From Hevea brasiliensis (Eukaryota; Streptophyta; Magnoliopsida; Malpighiales; Euphorbiaceae), in the NCBI RefSeq assembly GCF_030052815.1, contig NC_079496.1, forward strand, positions 72,839,652-72,903,651: a stretch of 64,000 bases of DNA, written 5' to 3'. Below, one piece after another: positions 1-11,136 of this stretch. The first letter of the stretch is position 1. Every line of letters begins with the position of its first letter. The translations under genes and the position numbers were made by a program. The notes under the pieces are model-generated. The model saw only the letters and a program-made list of their open reading frames with translations. It ran no database searches and was not told where the DNA came from.

Positions 1-325
1 TTCAGTTTACAATCAACTATTGCCCGATGACGTGATAACCAATCCATTCCCAAAATCACGTCAAACTCGTGGAAGGGCAACTCAATCAGGTATGCCAAGA
101 ATTCATACCCCTGAATCCTTAACGGGCAACCCTTATATACTTTGTTCACTATCACACTGTGGCCCAATGGATTAGTGACCAGAATGTCTTGGTCACTCTC
201 CCCTACTAGTATCCCCCTTTCTACGGGTAAGTTAATGCAGATGTATGAATGAGTGGATCATGGATCCACCAATGCATGCACAGGTGTATTGTAAAGGGAG
301 AACGTACCCCTGATGACGTCCGGGG
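1..325 (-). pseudogene. Element A: Ty3/gypsy aspartic protease remnant
   Basis: Minus-strand coding remnant of the retroviral-type aspartic protease that cuts the Gag-Pol polyprotein. Reading right to left it gives the end of the Gag spacer (APDVIRG), the active-site region ALVDP-stop-STHSYI, then a segment ending in [17 protein letters not shown] at the window edge. The catalytic Asp codon is kept, but the glycine after it is a stop (GGA to TGA), and the frame is shifted relative to the upstream zinc knuckle. RT and integrase of A should lie left of the window. The same domain order is seen in C (23491-23960) and H (42640-43100). Confidence 0.85.
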
Positions 326-634
326 CATCTTGCTCCTCCTGAGCTCTCAGGGCATAAGCTCTGGCGGTGGTGGTGCATTATCCGCCTCTCTGGCTCGGAT
401 GCGAGCCTCTGTGATGGTCCCCGCTGCGTCAGTTGCGATTTTCTACCTCTTTGCGGTGCGGGAGGCAGTGCATGCGCTTGTGTTGGAGCAGCTGTATTAG
501 TTCTGCGTGGACAGTTCTTCAATTGATGCTCTGTTGACCCACACCTTAAACAGGCACCAGTCACTCTCCAACACTCCCCTTTATGCCATTTGAAACAATG
601 TGGACACGCAGAAGATGCTGGGGCTGGTCCCCTG
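326..634 (-). pseudogene. Element A: Gag zinc-knuckle segment
   Basis: C-terminal nucleocapsid part of Gag, which binds the element's RNA. It shows two Cys/His clusters in series: a CxxC-H-C-like cluster around HKGECW and a canonical CCHC knuckle, CLRCGSTEHQLKNC. A proline- and arginine-rich tail follows. The upstream part of the same gag lies at 10138-11026; the two were separated by insertion of copia1. Comparison with H (around 42270-42360) shows that roughly 80 bp of gag were lost at the insertion point. A frameshift follows the knuckle. Confidence 0.85.
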
Positions 635-2738
635 TGTTAGTAGTATGCCCTAGAGCATATCATTTAGTATGTATCTTGTACATTTTTTATTAATAAAAGG
701 CATTTTCACTTTTCTGTTTACATAATATATTTATGTGTAATAGAAAAGGTCCATTGATATTTTGTTAGAAATATTATTCTTAAGTTGTTAAGAATATGAG
801 TGACAATATTTCTAGCACAAAGTATCATAAATAGGTTCACAATCAAGGATACTTCATAATAAGGACATGACTTATCCAGAAAGATTGTATTCATGTTTGT
901 TCCCAAGTTATTTATATGAGATATAAATAAGATGGAATGGTGAGTCTCATGCCATATAACAAACATGATAGGCACTTATACATGATAAGTAGGCCGAACC
1001 AGTGACACTTATAACAAGCACATGGAGTTTACTCTTGTCAATGTTTTGTCATAAATCATATCAGTGCATATAATCTTTAGACCTGAGATAGCACAGTTAT
1101 CTTGTATATAGGTAGTTTGAGTTTGATACTGCTTTCATACTTGTACTATGTATGGGTATATGGGTATGTGTTGGCTCCTGCTAGTTATATATGGAGGTAG
1201 GTGTTGATCAAGATGGAATCTGTTCCTCTAAGTAAATAGAGATAAAATCCTATGTTCATTTAATTGTTCTTGATGTTTCAAGTTCTGGCCAGACAGATAG
1301 ATTTATTCGAGAAAAGAGTTTCATTGAGAAAAATCTTTTAATCAAGAACTGGAATTAAAAGAGAACATAATATTCATAGCAAATGGAGTTTGACATAAAC
1401 CATGACTCGGCTTGAGTTGGGATTTTGTAACAGAGAGATTCTAGTGCATGGTAACATATGATTATAGGTTCATTTAAGGTAAATCTTATTACTAATTGGG
1501 TGGCCATGGCATACTATGCTAGGTGTTAACCATGGTCTATGAGGTTCATAAAATGATTTAGAGAAATCATTTATGGTAAGAAAGAGTTCTGATGATATTA
1601 AGAGTTGATATCATGTCTCGTTGCCAATTAGTGATGAGCCTAGTAAGTCACACACATACACAAGATATCACCTATTTAAATATGATTTAATTAATTAATT
1701 AAAGAGTTTAATTGATTAATTAAATAGGTTTGGTTTGCAATTAAATTGCAAAGTCCCTAGCATGACTTGAAACCAAATCTAGATTATTGGATGTGTAGTA
1801 TAAATTAAATTTATATTTAAAGTGTTTAAATATGAATTTAATTGATGAGAAATTAATTAATAGAGATTAATTAATTAATTTATATTTGATATAAATTAAT
1901 TAGAAGAAGAAAATAATTATTTTGGGTTAAGAACTCAAAATTAAGACACAGGGGCATTTTGGTCATTTCATAGTGTGACACGTGGCACCATGAGATGGTG
2001 ACACATAGGATTACACATAAGCTTGCCAAATATTTTTTTAATCATGTAAGATGATTAAAATAAAGATTAAATATAGGTTTGACACTTGGCACAATGTGAT
2101 TGGGTCACTTAAACCTAGAGCTAATCAAAGGGTGACATGTGGCAAGGGTTTAATGTGTTAACCTAGCTATATAAGTGTTGTTATGAGAAAAATAAAAACA
2201 ACCAGCAGCGACACTCCTTTGTCACGCCACTTTGAGGGTTTTTATCTCTTCTTCTTCATCTCTTATCAATTCAAAGAGATTAGCCATCAATCTCTTGAAT
2301 TAAGAACACTAGAAATTGTTTCTAGTGTCCTGTTTACATCTTTAATCTCTTAAAAGGCAGAACTTGATTTTCTAATTAATAGAAAAAGCTTTAGAAGCTA
2401 TTCAAGGGCTGCCATAGGTGTTCTTGGTGTGGACAAGCTAGAGGGACAACATCTGGTGTCCTGAAGACGAATCTCAAAGTCGCAGACACGCTACAGTGCA
2501 TCAAGAGGTTAGTGTAATCGTTCTTGATTTAATCTAGGGTTCTAAAATTAATCTGATTAATTTTAAAATCTTAAATGGCAAATACAGATCCAAAAACATA
2601 TTAAAAGAGTTTTAATATGTTGTTTATCATTGAAATCAAATAGATAAAAATAAATCTTGCATGATGCATGTGACCCTAGATGAAAATTTTTGAATTCAAT
2701 GGTATAAACTTGTGTTTTTTCACGCTTCCGTTCCTTCA
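635..2738 (+). repeat. copia1 5' LTR
   Basis: About 2.1 kb LTR running from TGTTAGTAGTATGCCC to TTCCGTTCCTTCA, so with TG...CA ends. It matches 8063-10137 almost throughout and the solo copy at 43291-45385. It contains a TATA-like box, three TGACAnnTGGCA motifs and AT-rich runs of TTAATTAATTAA. The primer-binding site starts two bases after its end, which fixes the boundary. There is no coding sequence; an 85-codon antisense frame inside it is repeated only because the LTR is. Confidence 0.93.
1976..2174 (+). promoter_or_regulatory. Probable copia1 LTR promoter: G-box-like motifs and TATA box
   Basis: TATATAA at 2168-2174 is preceded by three related motifs: TGACACGTGGCACC (1976-1989, with a full CACGTG G-box), TGACACTTGGCAC (2080-2092) and TGACATGTGGCA (2133-2144). 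The same layout occurs in the 3' LTR (TATA at 9598-9604). In the solo LTR of copia3 the box reads TATTTAA. G-boxes are known plant bZIP/bHLH sites; use here is inferred from position only. Confidence 0.5.
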
Positions 2739-2740
2739 AT

Positions 2741-2753
2741 TGGTATTAGAGCC
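2741..2753 (+). other. copia1 primer-binding site
   Basis: TGGTATTAGAGCC lies two bases after the LTR end. It resembles the usual plant site TGGTATCAGAGC, complementary to the 3' end of initiator tRNA-Met, with one C-to-T change. It primes minus-strand DNA synthesis. Confidence 0.9.
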
Positions 2754-4490
2754 ACTATATTTGCCATTTAGATTGTTGATTATATATTTAATTGTGTGTT
2801 TTGATCATGAGATGATTTATCCATTGCTGGTTGCAATGGAGGTGTGGCGGCATGCTTGAAAAGCACCATCAATGGTGCACATGGTTTGGCTTCCATGGGT
2901 GGTTCAAGGTTTAGCTTTTAATTCTGCAATTGTTGTATGATCTAAGGCCTATTTTTTGACTAATTAATGTGTTTAATTAGTAGTTTTAATCACACAATTA
3001 AATTATGATTCAAATCAGAATTTTAAAAATTGTTTGAATGTGATTCAAATCTAAATTTTTAAAGTTGTTTGAATCATATTTAAATCTGATTTTTTAAAAT
3101 AGATTGAATAAAATTCAGATCTGATTTTTTAAAAAATGTTTGAATGTGATTCAAATCTGATTTTTTAAAAAATGTTTGAATGTGATTCAAATCTAAATTT
3201 TTGAAGTTGTTTGAATGTGATTCAAATTTTGAATTTTTAAATTTGTTTGAATGAGATTCAAATCTGAATTTTTAAATTTATTTGAATCATATTCAAATCT
3301 GGATTTTTAAGTTGAATATGAGATATTCAATTTAATTTAACTATGTATGTTTTATTTAATTGTTAAATAGTGATATGCATGATGGATGATCATGGACTAT
3401 AAAAGACCAATGTGATTGGATTTATTTCTTTTATGTTTCTTTGGGATTGTAAATTAATTAATTTATTTTAATTTATTTTGGGCATGTATTATTAAGTTTG
3501 TAATAATTTTTGGCTTGTAATTTCATTTATTTAAGTTCTTGTAAATTCGCCTTGGTATGGCAAGGATTACTATGTAATATTGGATTGCAAGAAGTTCAAG
3601 GAGGTCAAGAGCATTGGTGGGACCAGTGGGAGGAATTCAAGATCAAGTGTTGATTATGTACTTCTTCAGCAACTCTTGTAAAATGAATGAATGAAATGCA
3701 CCTAGGAATGCCCTGATTCAATTTTTGGTGGCTCAGAATTGAATCCCTTAGAAAGTCCATGATCATACCATATTTACTGCTTATTCATGAATGCATGAGA
3801 TGTATGGGAATGTATGCAATTATATGATATATGCATGCTAAATGGATAATGTGCAAAGTGAGACCTTAATAGTAAATAGAATGACCATAAAATCTTCCAA
3901 ACAAATAATTAAGTTGGAAATGCTATAATTAAAGTAATTATAACATAGGCCTTCCATTGGGGCAATTATTTTAAGAAATTTTAAATAGTTGCATAAGATG
4001 CAATTTATTTAAGAGATTTTCTTAAGAATAATTGTTAAGCATGAGATGTTGTAAATATGTAAATGGTTTAGTAGCCAATATTGGATGTACCTGAGGATAT
4101 TAAAATTATTTGCATAATTACTGGCTCAATGGGATCAACTTAACTAATGCAAGATAAGTCAATAATGGATGTACCTGAGATTTTGAGCATTAGGGGCTAG
4201 GTAAAGGATTGAACCTCACATGAGATGTGATGGGCAAGGAGTTGCTCACTTATAGTTTATTGTAATTCCAATAATGGATGTACCTGAGGATGATCAATAG
4301 AATTATAAGAATTCAATCACCCACTAGAAATCCATCCAACTAGGATTTCCGTTTTCTACTTTGGAAGTGTAGGATTCGCTAAGATAGTGGGAGGACCAAT
4401 TTGATTAAAAGACCATAATCATATTTGGTTAATTACATGATACATTTACTAATTAATCTGGTTATTTCTGCAATTAATTTTCTGATAATA
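2754..4490 (+). other. copia1 long untranslated leader
   Basis: About 1.7 kb between primer-binding site and gag with no convincing coding frame. It holds the 35-bp tandem array at 3007-3311 and, near its end, three copies of GGATGTACCTGAG (about 4083, 4168 and 4276) spaced by roughly 85 and 108 bp. RNA packaging or dimerisation signals would be expected here; that is inference. Confidence 0.7.
3007..3311 (+). repeat. About 35-bp tandem repeat in copia1 leader
   Basis: Eight full and one partial imperfect units, each of the form GATTCAAATCTGA, a T/A-rich tract, then TTTGAATGT. The start and end of neighbouring units are complementary (GATTCAAAT against ATTTGAATC), so each unit could fold into a hairpin. 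No other copy of the array occurs in the window. Confidence 0.85.
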
Positions 4491-5256
4491 ATGAGCACAG
4501 AACAACCACCACCATCCAATATCCTTGCAAGCATACTTAATCATAATAGGTTGACAGGACCTAATCTATCTGATTGGCTAAGAAATTTGAAACTTTTCCT
4601 GAACCTTGAATAAATAGGATATGTTCTAGATTCAAATGTTCCTGGTCCCTTACATCCAGAGGCCACACAAGAGGAACATGAAACTTTGGACAAGTGGAAG
4701 GAGGATGATATGAGAGCTAAGTGTTACATACTTGCTTCCATGAGTAATAAGTTACGGAAGCAACACGAGAACATGCAGAGTGCGAGTGAGATCCTCCTTC
4801 ACCTACAAGAGTTGTATGGTGAGCACAGCAGGAATGCTAGGTATGAGATATCTAGACAGCTATTCCGTATGAGGATGTCTAAGAGACAGAATGTTGGGGT
4901 TCATGTCCACAAGATGATTCGGTTGATTGAGCAGTTGGAACATCTTGACTTCAACATGGATTTCCAACTACAGACGGATTTGATCCTTCAGTCCCTTCCT
5001 GAGTCTTTTGGGAATTTTGTGACAAATTTCCATATGACTAAACAGGAATGCACCTTAGCTAGTTTACTCAACATGCTGGTTATTGCCCAAAAGAATATGC
5101 CAAGCAATAAAGGAAAAGAGGTTGCTTTGGTTGCATCTTCTTCTGCTGGAAAGTCCAACAAGAAGAAGGGCAATAAGAAAAAGAAACCTCAGATTCCTGG
5201 TCCTTCCAAGAAAATAGCTAAACAGAAAAGGAAGACTAAAGCTGATAAAGGCAAAG
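4491..5256 (+). pseudogene. copia1 gag (capsid, UBN2-like) remnant
   Basis: Gag of a Ty1/copia element, the structural protein of the virus-like particle. The start chosen is the ATG opening MSTEQPPPS; an in-frame upstream ATG at 4425 adds a hydrophobic stretch not expected in Gag. The capsid region is recognisable by LTGPNLSDWLRNLKLFL, then DDMRAKCYILASMSN, then a helical LLHLQELYGEHSRNARYEI block. A lysine-rich basic tail (about residues 220-255) leads to the place where the zinc knuckle should be. One in-frame TAA (4611-4613) interrupts it, after which the same frame continues. Confidence 0.85.
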
Positions 5257-5345
5257 GAAAGTGTCTCCACTACCAACAGGAAAGTGTTTCCATTACCAAC
5301 AGGAAAGTGTTTCCATTGCCAGTAAGAAAGTGTTTCCACTGGCCA
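5257..5345 (+). repeat. 24-bp tandem repeat replacing the copia1 zinc knuckle
   Basis: Three to four copies of a unit like AAGTGTTTCCATTACCAACAG. The first bases correspond to the KCFHC start of a CCHC knuckle, but instead of the rest of the knuckle the unit repeats and shifts frame between copies. After the array the sequence resumes in the pre-integrase region, so the rest of the knuckle and essentially all of the aspartic protease are missing. Confidence 0.8.
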
Positions 5346-6390
5346 GAGTATAGCAATTTAAATGAATGCAATGCCATGGTGAAAACCAACTCAAGTTCAA
5401 AATATATTTGGCACTTAAGGTTATGTCATGTTGCAGAAGATAGGATTGCAAAACTGGAGAAAATGGGGATTTTATCCTCATTGGGCTCTGAGCCTACTGC
5501 AACTTGTGAATCTTGCCTTTAGGGCAAAATGACTAGATCACCCTTTGTTGGACAAGGGCCAAGAGCTAAAATATTTTGGAGCTAATACATAGTGATGTAT
5601 GTGGTCCATTTAAAGAAATGGCTAGAGGGGGCTTTCATTATTTTATTGCCTTTATTGATGATAAATCAAGATTTGGGTATTTGTATTTGATGAAATACAA
5701 ACATGAATCCTTTGAAAAGTTCAAAGAATTTAAATCTGAAGTAGAAAATCAAACAGGAAATAATATTAAAGCTCTTCGATCAGATCGTGGAGGTGAATAT
5801 TTGAGTACTGAATTTGATGAATACTTGAGAGAGCATGGCATTGTTTCTCAGCTGACTCCTCCAGGAACGCCAAAGCTGAATGGTTTATCTGAAAGGAGAA
5901 ATCGTACCCTATTGGATATGGTACGTAGTATGATGAGCTATACTGATATGCCAATCTCCTTTTGGGGATTTGCATTAGAATCAGCTTTGTATATTCTGAA
6001 TAGGATTCCATCAAAATCAGTTTCTTCCACACCTTATGAGATATGGCATGGAAGAAAACCAAGTCTTAAGCATGTTAAGATTTGGGGTTGTCCAAATTTA
6101 TATCAAAAGTGAACACCGATAAACCGGAGACCAGATCGTAACAGTTCGTTTTGTTGGATATCCAAAAGATAGTTTTGGATATTATTTTTATTTGCCTACT
6201 TCACAAAAGGTTGTGATAAGTAGAGATGCCATATTTCTTGAACAACAGTTTGTTCAAGAAGGAGGCAAAGGAAGGCAAATAGAGTTAGAATTGGAGAATT
6301 CGACCAACCAATGCATCGATGGATATAGATCCATCTAGTCAACCTATACCCGTTAATGTAACATCTACACTGTTCCTCGTAGAACAACTG
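5346..6390 (+). pseudogene. copia1 pre-integrase zinc domain and integrase
   Basis: Integrase inserts the double-stranded DNA copy into the genome. The GAG-pre-integrase zinc-binding part is visible as WHLRLCHVAEDRIAKL, then CESCL, followed by a stop at 5520-5522 and a frame change. The catalytic core (5576-6112) keeps all three acidic positions of the D,D35E triad: HSDVCGPF, RSDRGGEYLS and NGLSERRNRTLLD. A second frameshift near 6112 moves the C-terminal region, recognisable by FVGYPKDSFGYYF and SRDAIFLEQ, into another frame. The core lies in one 178-codon frame. Confidence 0.9.
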
Positions 6391-8040
6391 TGGTATCTCA
6401 CCCACCGGTGAGATATGGTTTTCTTCATGAAGAAGAACAAGAGTTGTCTACTCATGAAGAAGTAGATCATGGGGATGATCCACTTACCTATGAAGAAGCC
6501 ATATCAGATATAGACTCTTCAAAATGGATTGATGCTATGAAATCTGAGATTGATTCCATGTATAAGAATCAAGTTTGGGATCTTGTTGACCCACACAAGG
6601 TATTGTACCTATAGGGAACAAATGGGTTTTCAAGAAGAAAATTAGTTCTGATGGAAAGGTAGAGACCTATAAGGCAAGGCTAGTAGCGAAAGGGTTTCGC
6701 CAAAGGCAAGGAATCGACTATGAGGAGACTTTCTACTTTGTTGCCATGCTTAAATCAATTAGGATTTTACTAGCAATAGTGCATAATATGATTATGAGAT
6801 TTGGCGATGGATGTCAAAATGCTTTTCTCAATGGATACATTGAAGAAAACATTTTCATGGAACAACCTAGGGGATTTGAATCCCAAGATGGTTCCAAGGT
6901 ATGCAAGCTAAAGCGATCCATTTATGGGTTGAAACAAGCTTCGAGGAGTTGGAACATCCGTTTTGATGAAGCCATTAAATCCTTTGGTTTTATGAAAAAT
7001 GAGGATGAGCCATGTGTATATAAGAAGGTTAGTGACAGTGCTACCACTTTCCTTGTCCTATATATGGATGACATACTATTGATGGGTAATGACACAGGTA
7101 TGTTGACGACTATAAAGGTATGGTTGTCAAATACATTCTCCATGAAAGATTTAGGGGAGGCAACCTATATTCTTGGGATTTGCATCTATAGAGATAGAGC
7201 GAAAAGAATAATTGGTTTATCCCAAAGTCTATACTTGGAAAAGGTGTTAAAGACGTTTAACATGCTTGATTCCAAGAGAGGATTGTTACCAGTGAGACAT
7301 GGTATCCACCTTTCTAAAGAGATGTCTCCAAAGACACCTGAAGAAAGAGATAAGATGGCCAGGATTCCATATGCTTTGGCTATTGGAAGTTTAATGTATG
7401 CAATGTTGTGTACTAGGCCGGATATCGCATATGCTGTTAGTTTGACTAGCAGGTATCAATCCAATCCAGGTTTGGAACATTGGATAGCTGTCAAGAATAT
7501 CCTTAAGTACTTAAGAAGAACTAAGGATTTATTCTTAATTTATGGAGGTGGAGAGTTGCAATTGGATGGTTATACTGATTCTGATTTCCAATCAGATATC
7601 GATGATAGAAAGTCTACCTCTGGATATGCGTTCATTTGTAATGGAGGTGCAGTCAGTTGGAAGAGTTCCAAACAGAGCACGACTGCAGATTCCACTATAG
7701 AGGCTGAGTATATTGCTGCATCAGATGCTGCAAAGGAAGCTGTTTGGATAAAAAGTTCGTGATGTAACTTACAGTAGTTCCTTCCATTGAGTCAGCAGTT
7801 CCATTACACTGTGACAATAATGGAGCAGTCATGCAGGCTAAGGAACTAAGGTCTCACCCAAAATCCAAACACATAGAAAGGCACTATCACATTATCAGAG
7901 ATATAGTTGGGCAAGGCGATATAGTCATGCAGAAAAATAACATCAACTGAAAAATTCAGCTGATCCATTCACTAAGCCTTTGTCACAAGCTCAGTTAGAC
8001 TGACATCTTGAGAAGATGGGTCTAAGGTATTGTAATGAAT
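6391..8040 (+). pseudogene. copia1 reverse transcriptase and RNase H
   Basis: RT copies element RNA into DNA; RNase H removes the RNA strand. The RT N-terminus (DPLTYEEAISD, then MKSEIDSMYKNQVWDLVDP) ends in a frameshift near 6600. KARLVAKGFRQRQGIDYEETF follows, then the main frame 6746-7762 with GLKQASRSWN, the catalytic YMDDILL box (about 7060) and, in RNase H, DGYTDSDFQSD, KSTSGYAF and EAEYIAASDA. The first catalytic-Asp region (MDVK, about 6808) is out of frame because of two one-base deletions flanking it. Past the stop at 7760 the C-terminus continues (HCDNNGAVMQAKELRSHPKSKHI) to about 8040. The frame is broken in four or more places. Confidence 0.92.
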
Positions 8041-8049
8041 GGCTCTAGT

Positions 8050-8062
8050 GCTAGTGGGAGAT
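8050..8062 (+). other. copia1 polypurine tract
   Basis: GCTAGTGGGAGAT lies directly before the TGTTAG start of the 3' LTR. This purine-rich stretch is the plus-strand primer site in copia elements. A matching tract in reverse lies at 52355-52366 beside the copia2 LTR. Confidence 0.85.
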
Positions 8063-10137
8063 TGTTAGTAGTATGCCCTAGAGCATATCATTTAGTATGT
8101 ATCTTGTACATATTTTATTAATAAAAGGCATTTCCACTTTTCCGTTTACATAATATATTTATGTGTAATAGAAAAGGTCCATTGATATTTTGTTAGAAAT
8201 ATTATTCTTAAGTTGTTAAGAATATGAGTGACAATATTTCTAGCACAAAGTATCATAAATAGGTTCACAATCAAGGATACTTCATAATAAGGATATGACT
8301 TATCCAGAAAGATTGTATTCATGTTTGTTCCCAAGTTATTTATATGAGATATAAATAAGATGGAATGGTGAGTCTCATGCCATATAACAAACATGATAGG
8401 CACTTATACATGATAAGTAGGCCGAACTAGTGACACTTATGATAAGCACATGGAGTTTACTCTTGTCAATGTTTTGTCATAAATGATATCAGTGCATATA
8501 ATCTTTAGACCTGAGATAGCATAGTTATCTTGTATATAGGTAGTTTGAGTTTGATACTGCTTTCATACTTGTACTGTGTATGGGTATATGGGCATGTGTT
8601 GGCTCCTACTAGTTATATATGGAGGTAGGTGTTGATCAAGATGGAATCTGTTCCTCTAAGTAAATAGAGATAAAATCCTATGTTCATTTAATTGTTCTTG
8701 ATGTTTCAAGTTCCTGGCCAGGACAGATAGATTTATTCAGAAAAGAGTTTCTGATGAGAAAATCTTTTTAATCAAGAACTGGAATTAAAAGAGAACATAA
8801 TATTCATAGCAAATGGAGTTTGACATAAACCATGGCTCCAGCTTGAGTTGGGATTTTGTAACAGAGAGATTCTAGTGCATGGTAACATATGATTATAGGT
8901 TCATTTAAGGTAAACCTTATTACTAATTGGGTGGCCATGGCATGCTATGCTAGGTGTTAACCATGGTCTATGAGGTTCATAAAATGATTTAGAGAAATCA
9001 TTTATGGTAAGAAAGAGTTCTGATGATATTAAGAGTCGATATCATGTCTCATTGCCAATTAGTGATGAGCCTAGTAAGTCACACACATACACAAGTTATC
9101 ACCTATTTAAATATGATTTAATTAATTAATTAAAGAGTTTAATTGATTAATTAAATAGGTTTGGTTTGCAATTAGATTGTAAAGTCCCTAGCATGACTTG
9201 AAACCAAATCTAGATTATTGGATGTATAATATAAGTTAAATTTATATTTAAAGTGTTTAAATATGAATTTAATTAATGAGAAATTAATTAATAGAGATTA
9301 ATTAATTAATTTATATTTGATATAAATTAATTAGAAGAAGAAAAATAATTATTTTGTGTTGAGAACTCAAAATTAAGACACAGGGACATTTTGGTCATTT
9401 TGCAGTGTGACACGTGGCACCATGAGATGGTGACACATGGGATTACACATAAGCTTGCCAAATGTTTTTAATCATGTAAGATGATTAAAATCAAGATTAA
9501 ATATAGGTTTGACACTTGGCACAATGTGATTGGGTCACTTAAACCTAGAGCTAATCAAAGGGTGACATGTGGCAAGGGTTTAATGTGTTAACCTAGCTAT
9601 ATAAGTGTTGTTATGAGAAAAATAAAAACAACCAGCAGCGACACTCCTTTGTCATGCCACTTTGAGGGTTTTTATCTCTTCTTCTTCATCTCTTATCAAT
9701 TCAAAGAGATTAGCCATCAATCTCTTGAATTAAGAACACTAGAAATTGTTTCTAGTGTCCTGTTTACATCTTTAATCTCTTAAAAGGCAGAACTTGATTT
9801 TCTAATTAATAGAAAAAGCTTTAGAAGCTATTCAAGGGCTGCCATAGGTGTTCTTGGTGTGGACAAGCTAGAGGGACAACATCCGTGTCCTCAAGACGAA
9901 TCTCAAAGGCGCAGACATGCAGTTGCATCAAGAGGTTAGTGTAATCGTTCTTGATTTAATCTAGGGTTCTAAAATTAATCTGATTAATTTTAAAATCTTA
10001 AATGGCAAATACAGATCCAAAAACATATTAAAAGAGTTTTAATATGTTGTTTATCATTGAAATCAAATAGATAAAAATAAATCTTGCTTGATGCATGTGA
10101 CCCTAGATGAAAGTTTTTGAATTCAATGGTATAAACT
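8063..10137 (+). repeat. copia1 3' LTR, lacking its last 28 bases
   Basis: Direct repeat of 635-2710, closely matching with scattered substitutions and small indels. It breaks off after ATAAACT where the 5' copy continues to the terminal CTTCA; the next base is already element A gag. The G-box and TATA motifs are kept. A cluster of small length differences between the copies lies around 9880-9930 (2450-2510 in the 5' LTR). Confidence 0.92.
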
Positions 10138-11026
10138 ATGGCCTGGGCCTCTGAGACTGACCTTGACCTTGTAGCTGGCCTGAACTCTGTGCAGATGGAC
10201 CCTTGAAGCTCTTCCCAGGTGCAGGAGATGAACTAGACTGACCCGGGCCCCTCTTCTGCTGTCTATCCCTTCTAGTCTGCTCACTGATTCTTACTTTTTC
10301 AACCTTTATTGCAGCTTCCACTAACTTGGTAAATTCTGTGATTCCCAAGGCAGTGAGCTGAATCTTTATGTTGTCATTTAGTCCCTCTTCAAATCTCTTA
10401 AACCTTTCAGCCTCATTAGGGACTATCTCCCTTCCGTAGCGGCTCAATCTGATGAATTCCTTTTCATACTCGGCCACTGACAACTGTCTCTGCCTCAGAT
10501 TAATGAATTCCCTTCTTCTCTCTTCTAGGTATACAGTACCCACATATTTCTTCTTGAATTCGGAGAGGAAGAAGTCCCAAGTTACTATTTCTGGCTATAC
10601 TTCACTGGACACCATATCCCACCATTCATAGGCATCATCTTGTAACAGAGATATGGCAGCTTCTAAGTTTTGCTCTGGGGTATAGTGGAGTTGTTTTAAG
10701 ACTCTGCCTGTTCTATTCAACCAATTTTCGGCTGCAACAGAATCATCTTCTCTCTTGCCAAAGAAGTCCACTGCTCCAAATTTTCTTAATCTTTCCAGGT
10801 GTGATTTCTGCTGTGGAGCTGGTGGTGGTGGTGGTCGTGGTGCTGGCATTACCCAAGCCATTTGTCTGAAGAATTTGGCCATCTGTTGGAACACGGCCTG
10901 TGGAGGCTGAGCAGGCTCTAGTTGAGCTGGCGGAGCAGGTTCTCCCATACCCCCAGTCTCAGCTGCTGCAGGCGGAGCATGACTCTCCACTTCCTCCTCA
11001 ACTGCCCTCTGAGATGTAGGGTCCAT
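10138..11026 (-). pseudogene. Element A: gag (capsid) segment
   Basis: N-terminal and capsid part of Ty3/gypsy Gag on the minus strand, starting at the ATG complementary to 11024-11026 (MDPTSQRAVEEEVESHAP). A proline-rich stretch (about residues 20-70) is followed by the retrotransposon-Gag capsid fold: HLERLRKFGAVDFFGK, NWLNRTGRVLKQLHYTPEQ, DAYEWWDMV, YLEERRREFINLRQRQLSV and EKEFIRLSRYGREIVPNEAE. One in-frame stop (TAG, complement of 10595-10597) sits where C and H have a glutamine-type codon; otherwise the frame is open to the copia1 junction, making this the least damaged gag here. The zinc knuckle continues at 326-634. Confidence 0.92.
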
Positions 11027-11136
11027 ATCCTATTCAAAATAAGAAAAACAAACAGATCTGCATTAGTGTCACCTCAACTCTTACAAATGCAATGCATGGT
11101 ATGGACTCAATCTAGGCCTAGAAACGCCTAAACCGT

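Larger units (their letters stand above)
635..10137 (+). mobile_element. copia1: Ty1/copia LTR retrotransposon inserted in gag of element A
   Basis: Nearly complete Ty1/copia element: 5' LTR, primer-binding site, long leader, gag, integrase, RT, RNase H (integrase before RT, the copia order), polypurine tract and 3' LTR. The 5' end starts with TGTTAG exactly where element A gag breaks off. The 3' LTR lacks its last 28 or so bases, so no target duplication can be seen; the right junction was evidently deleted together with some flanking gag. The coding part is degenerate: premature stops, at least three frameshifts and loss of the protease. Confidence 0.93.

Noticed and set aside
718..975. An 85-codon antisense frame found again at 8146-8403 and 43375-43632
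   Set aside because: It lies in the copia LTR and recurs only because the LTR is repeated. No domain, and AT-rich composition favours chance open frames. Conservation equals that of the LTR around it.
3007..3311. CRISPR-like array
   Set aside because: Units are contiguous without unique spacers and lie in a plant retrotransposon leader.
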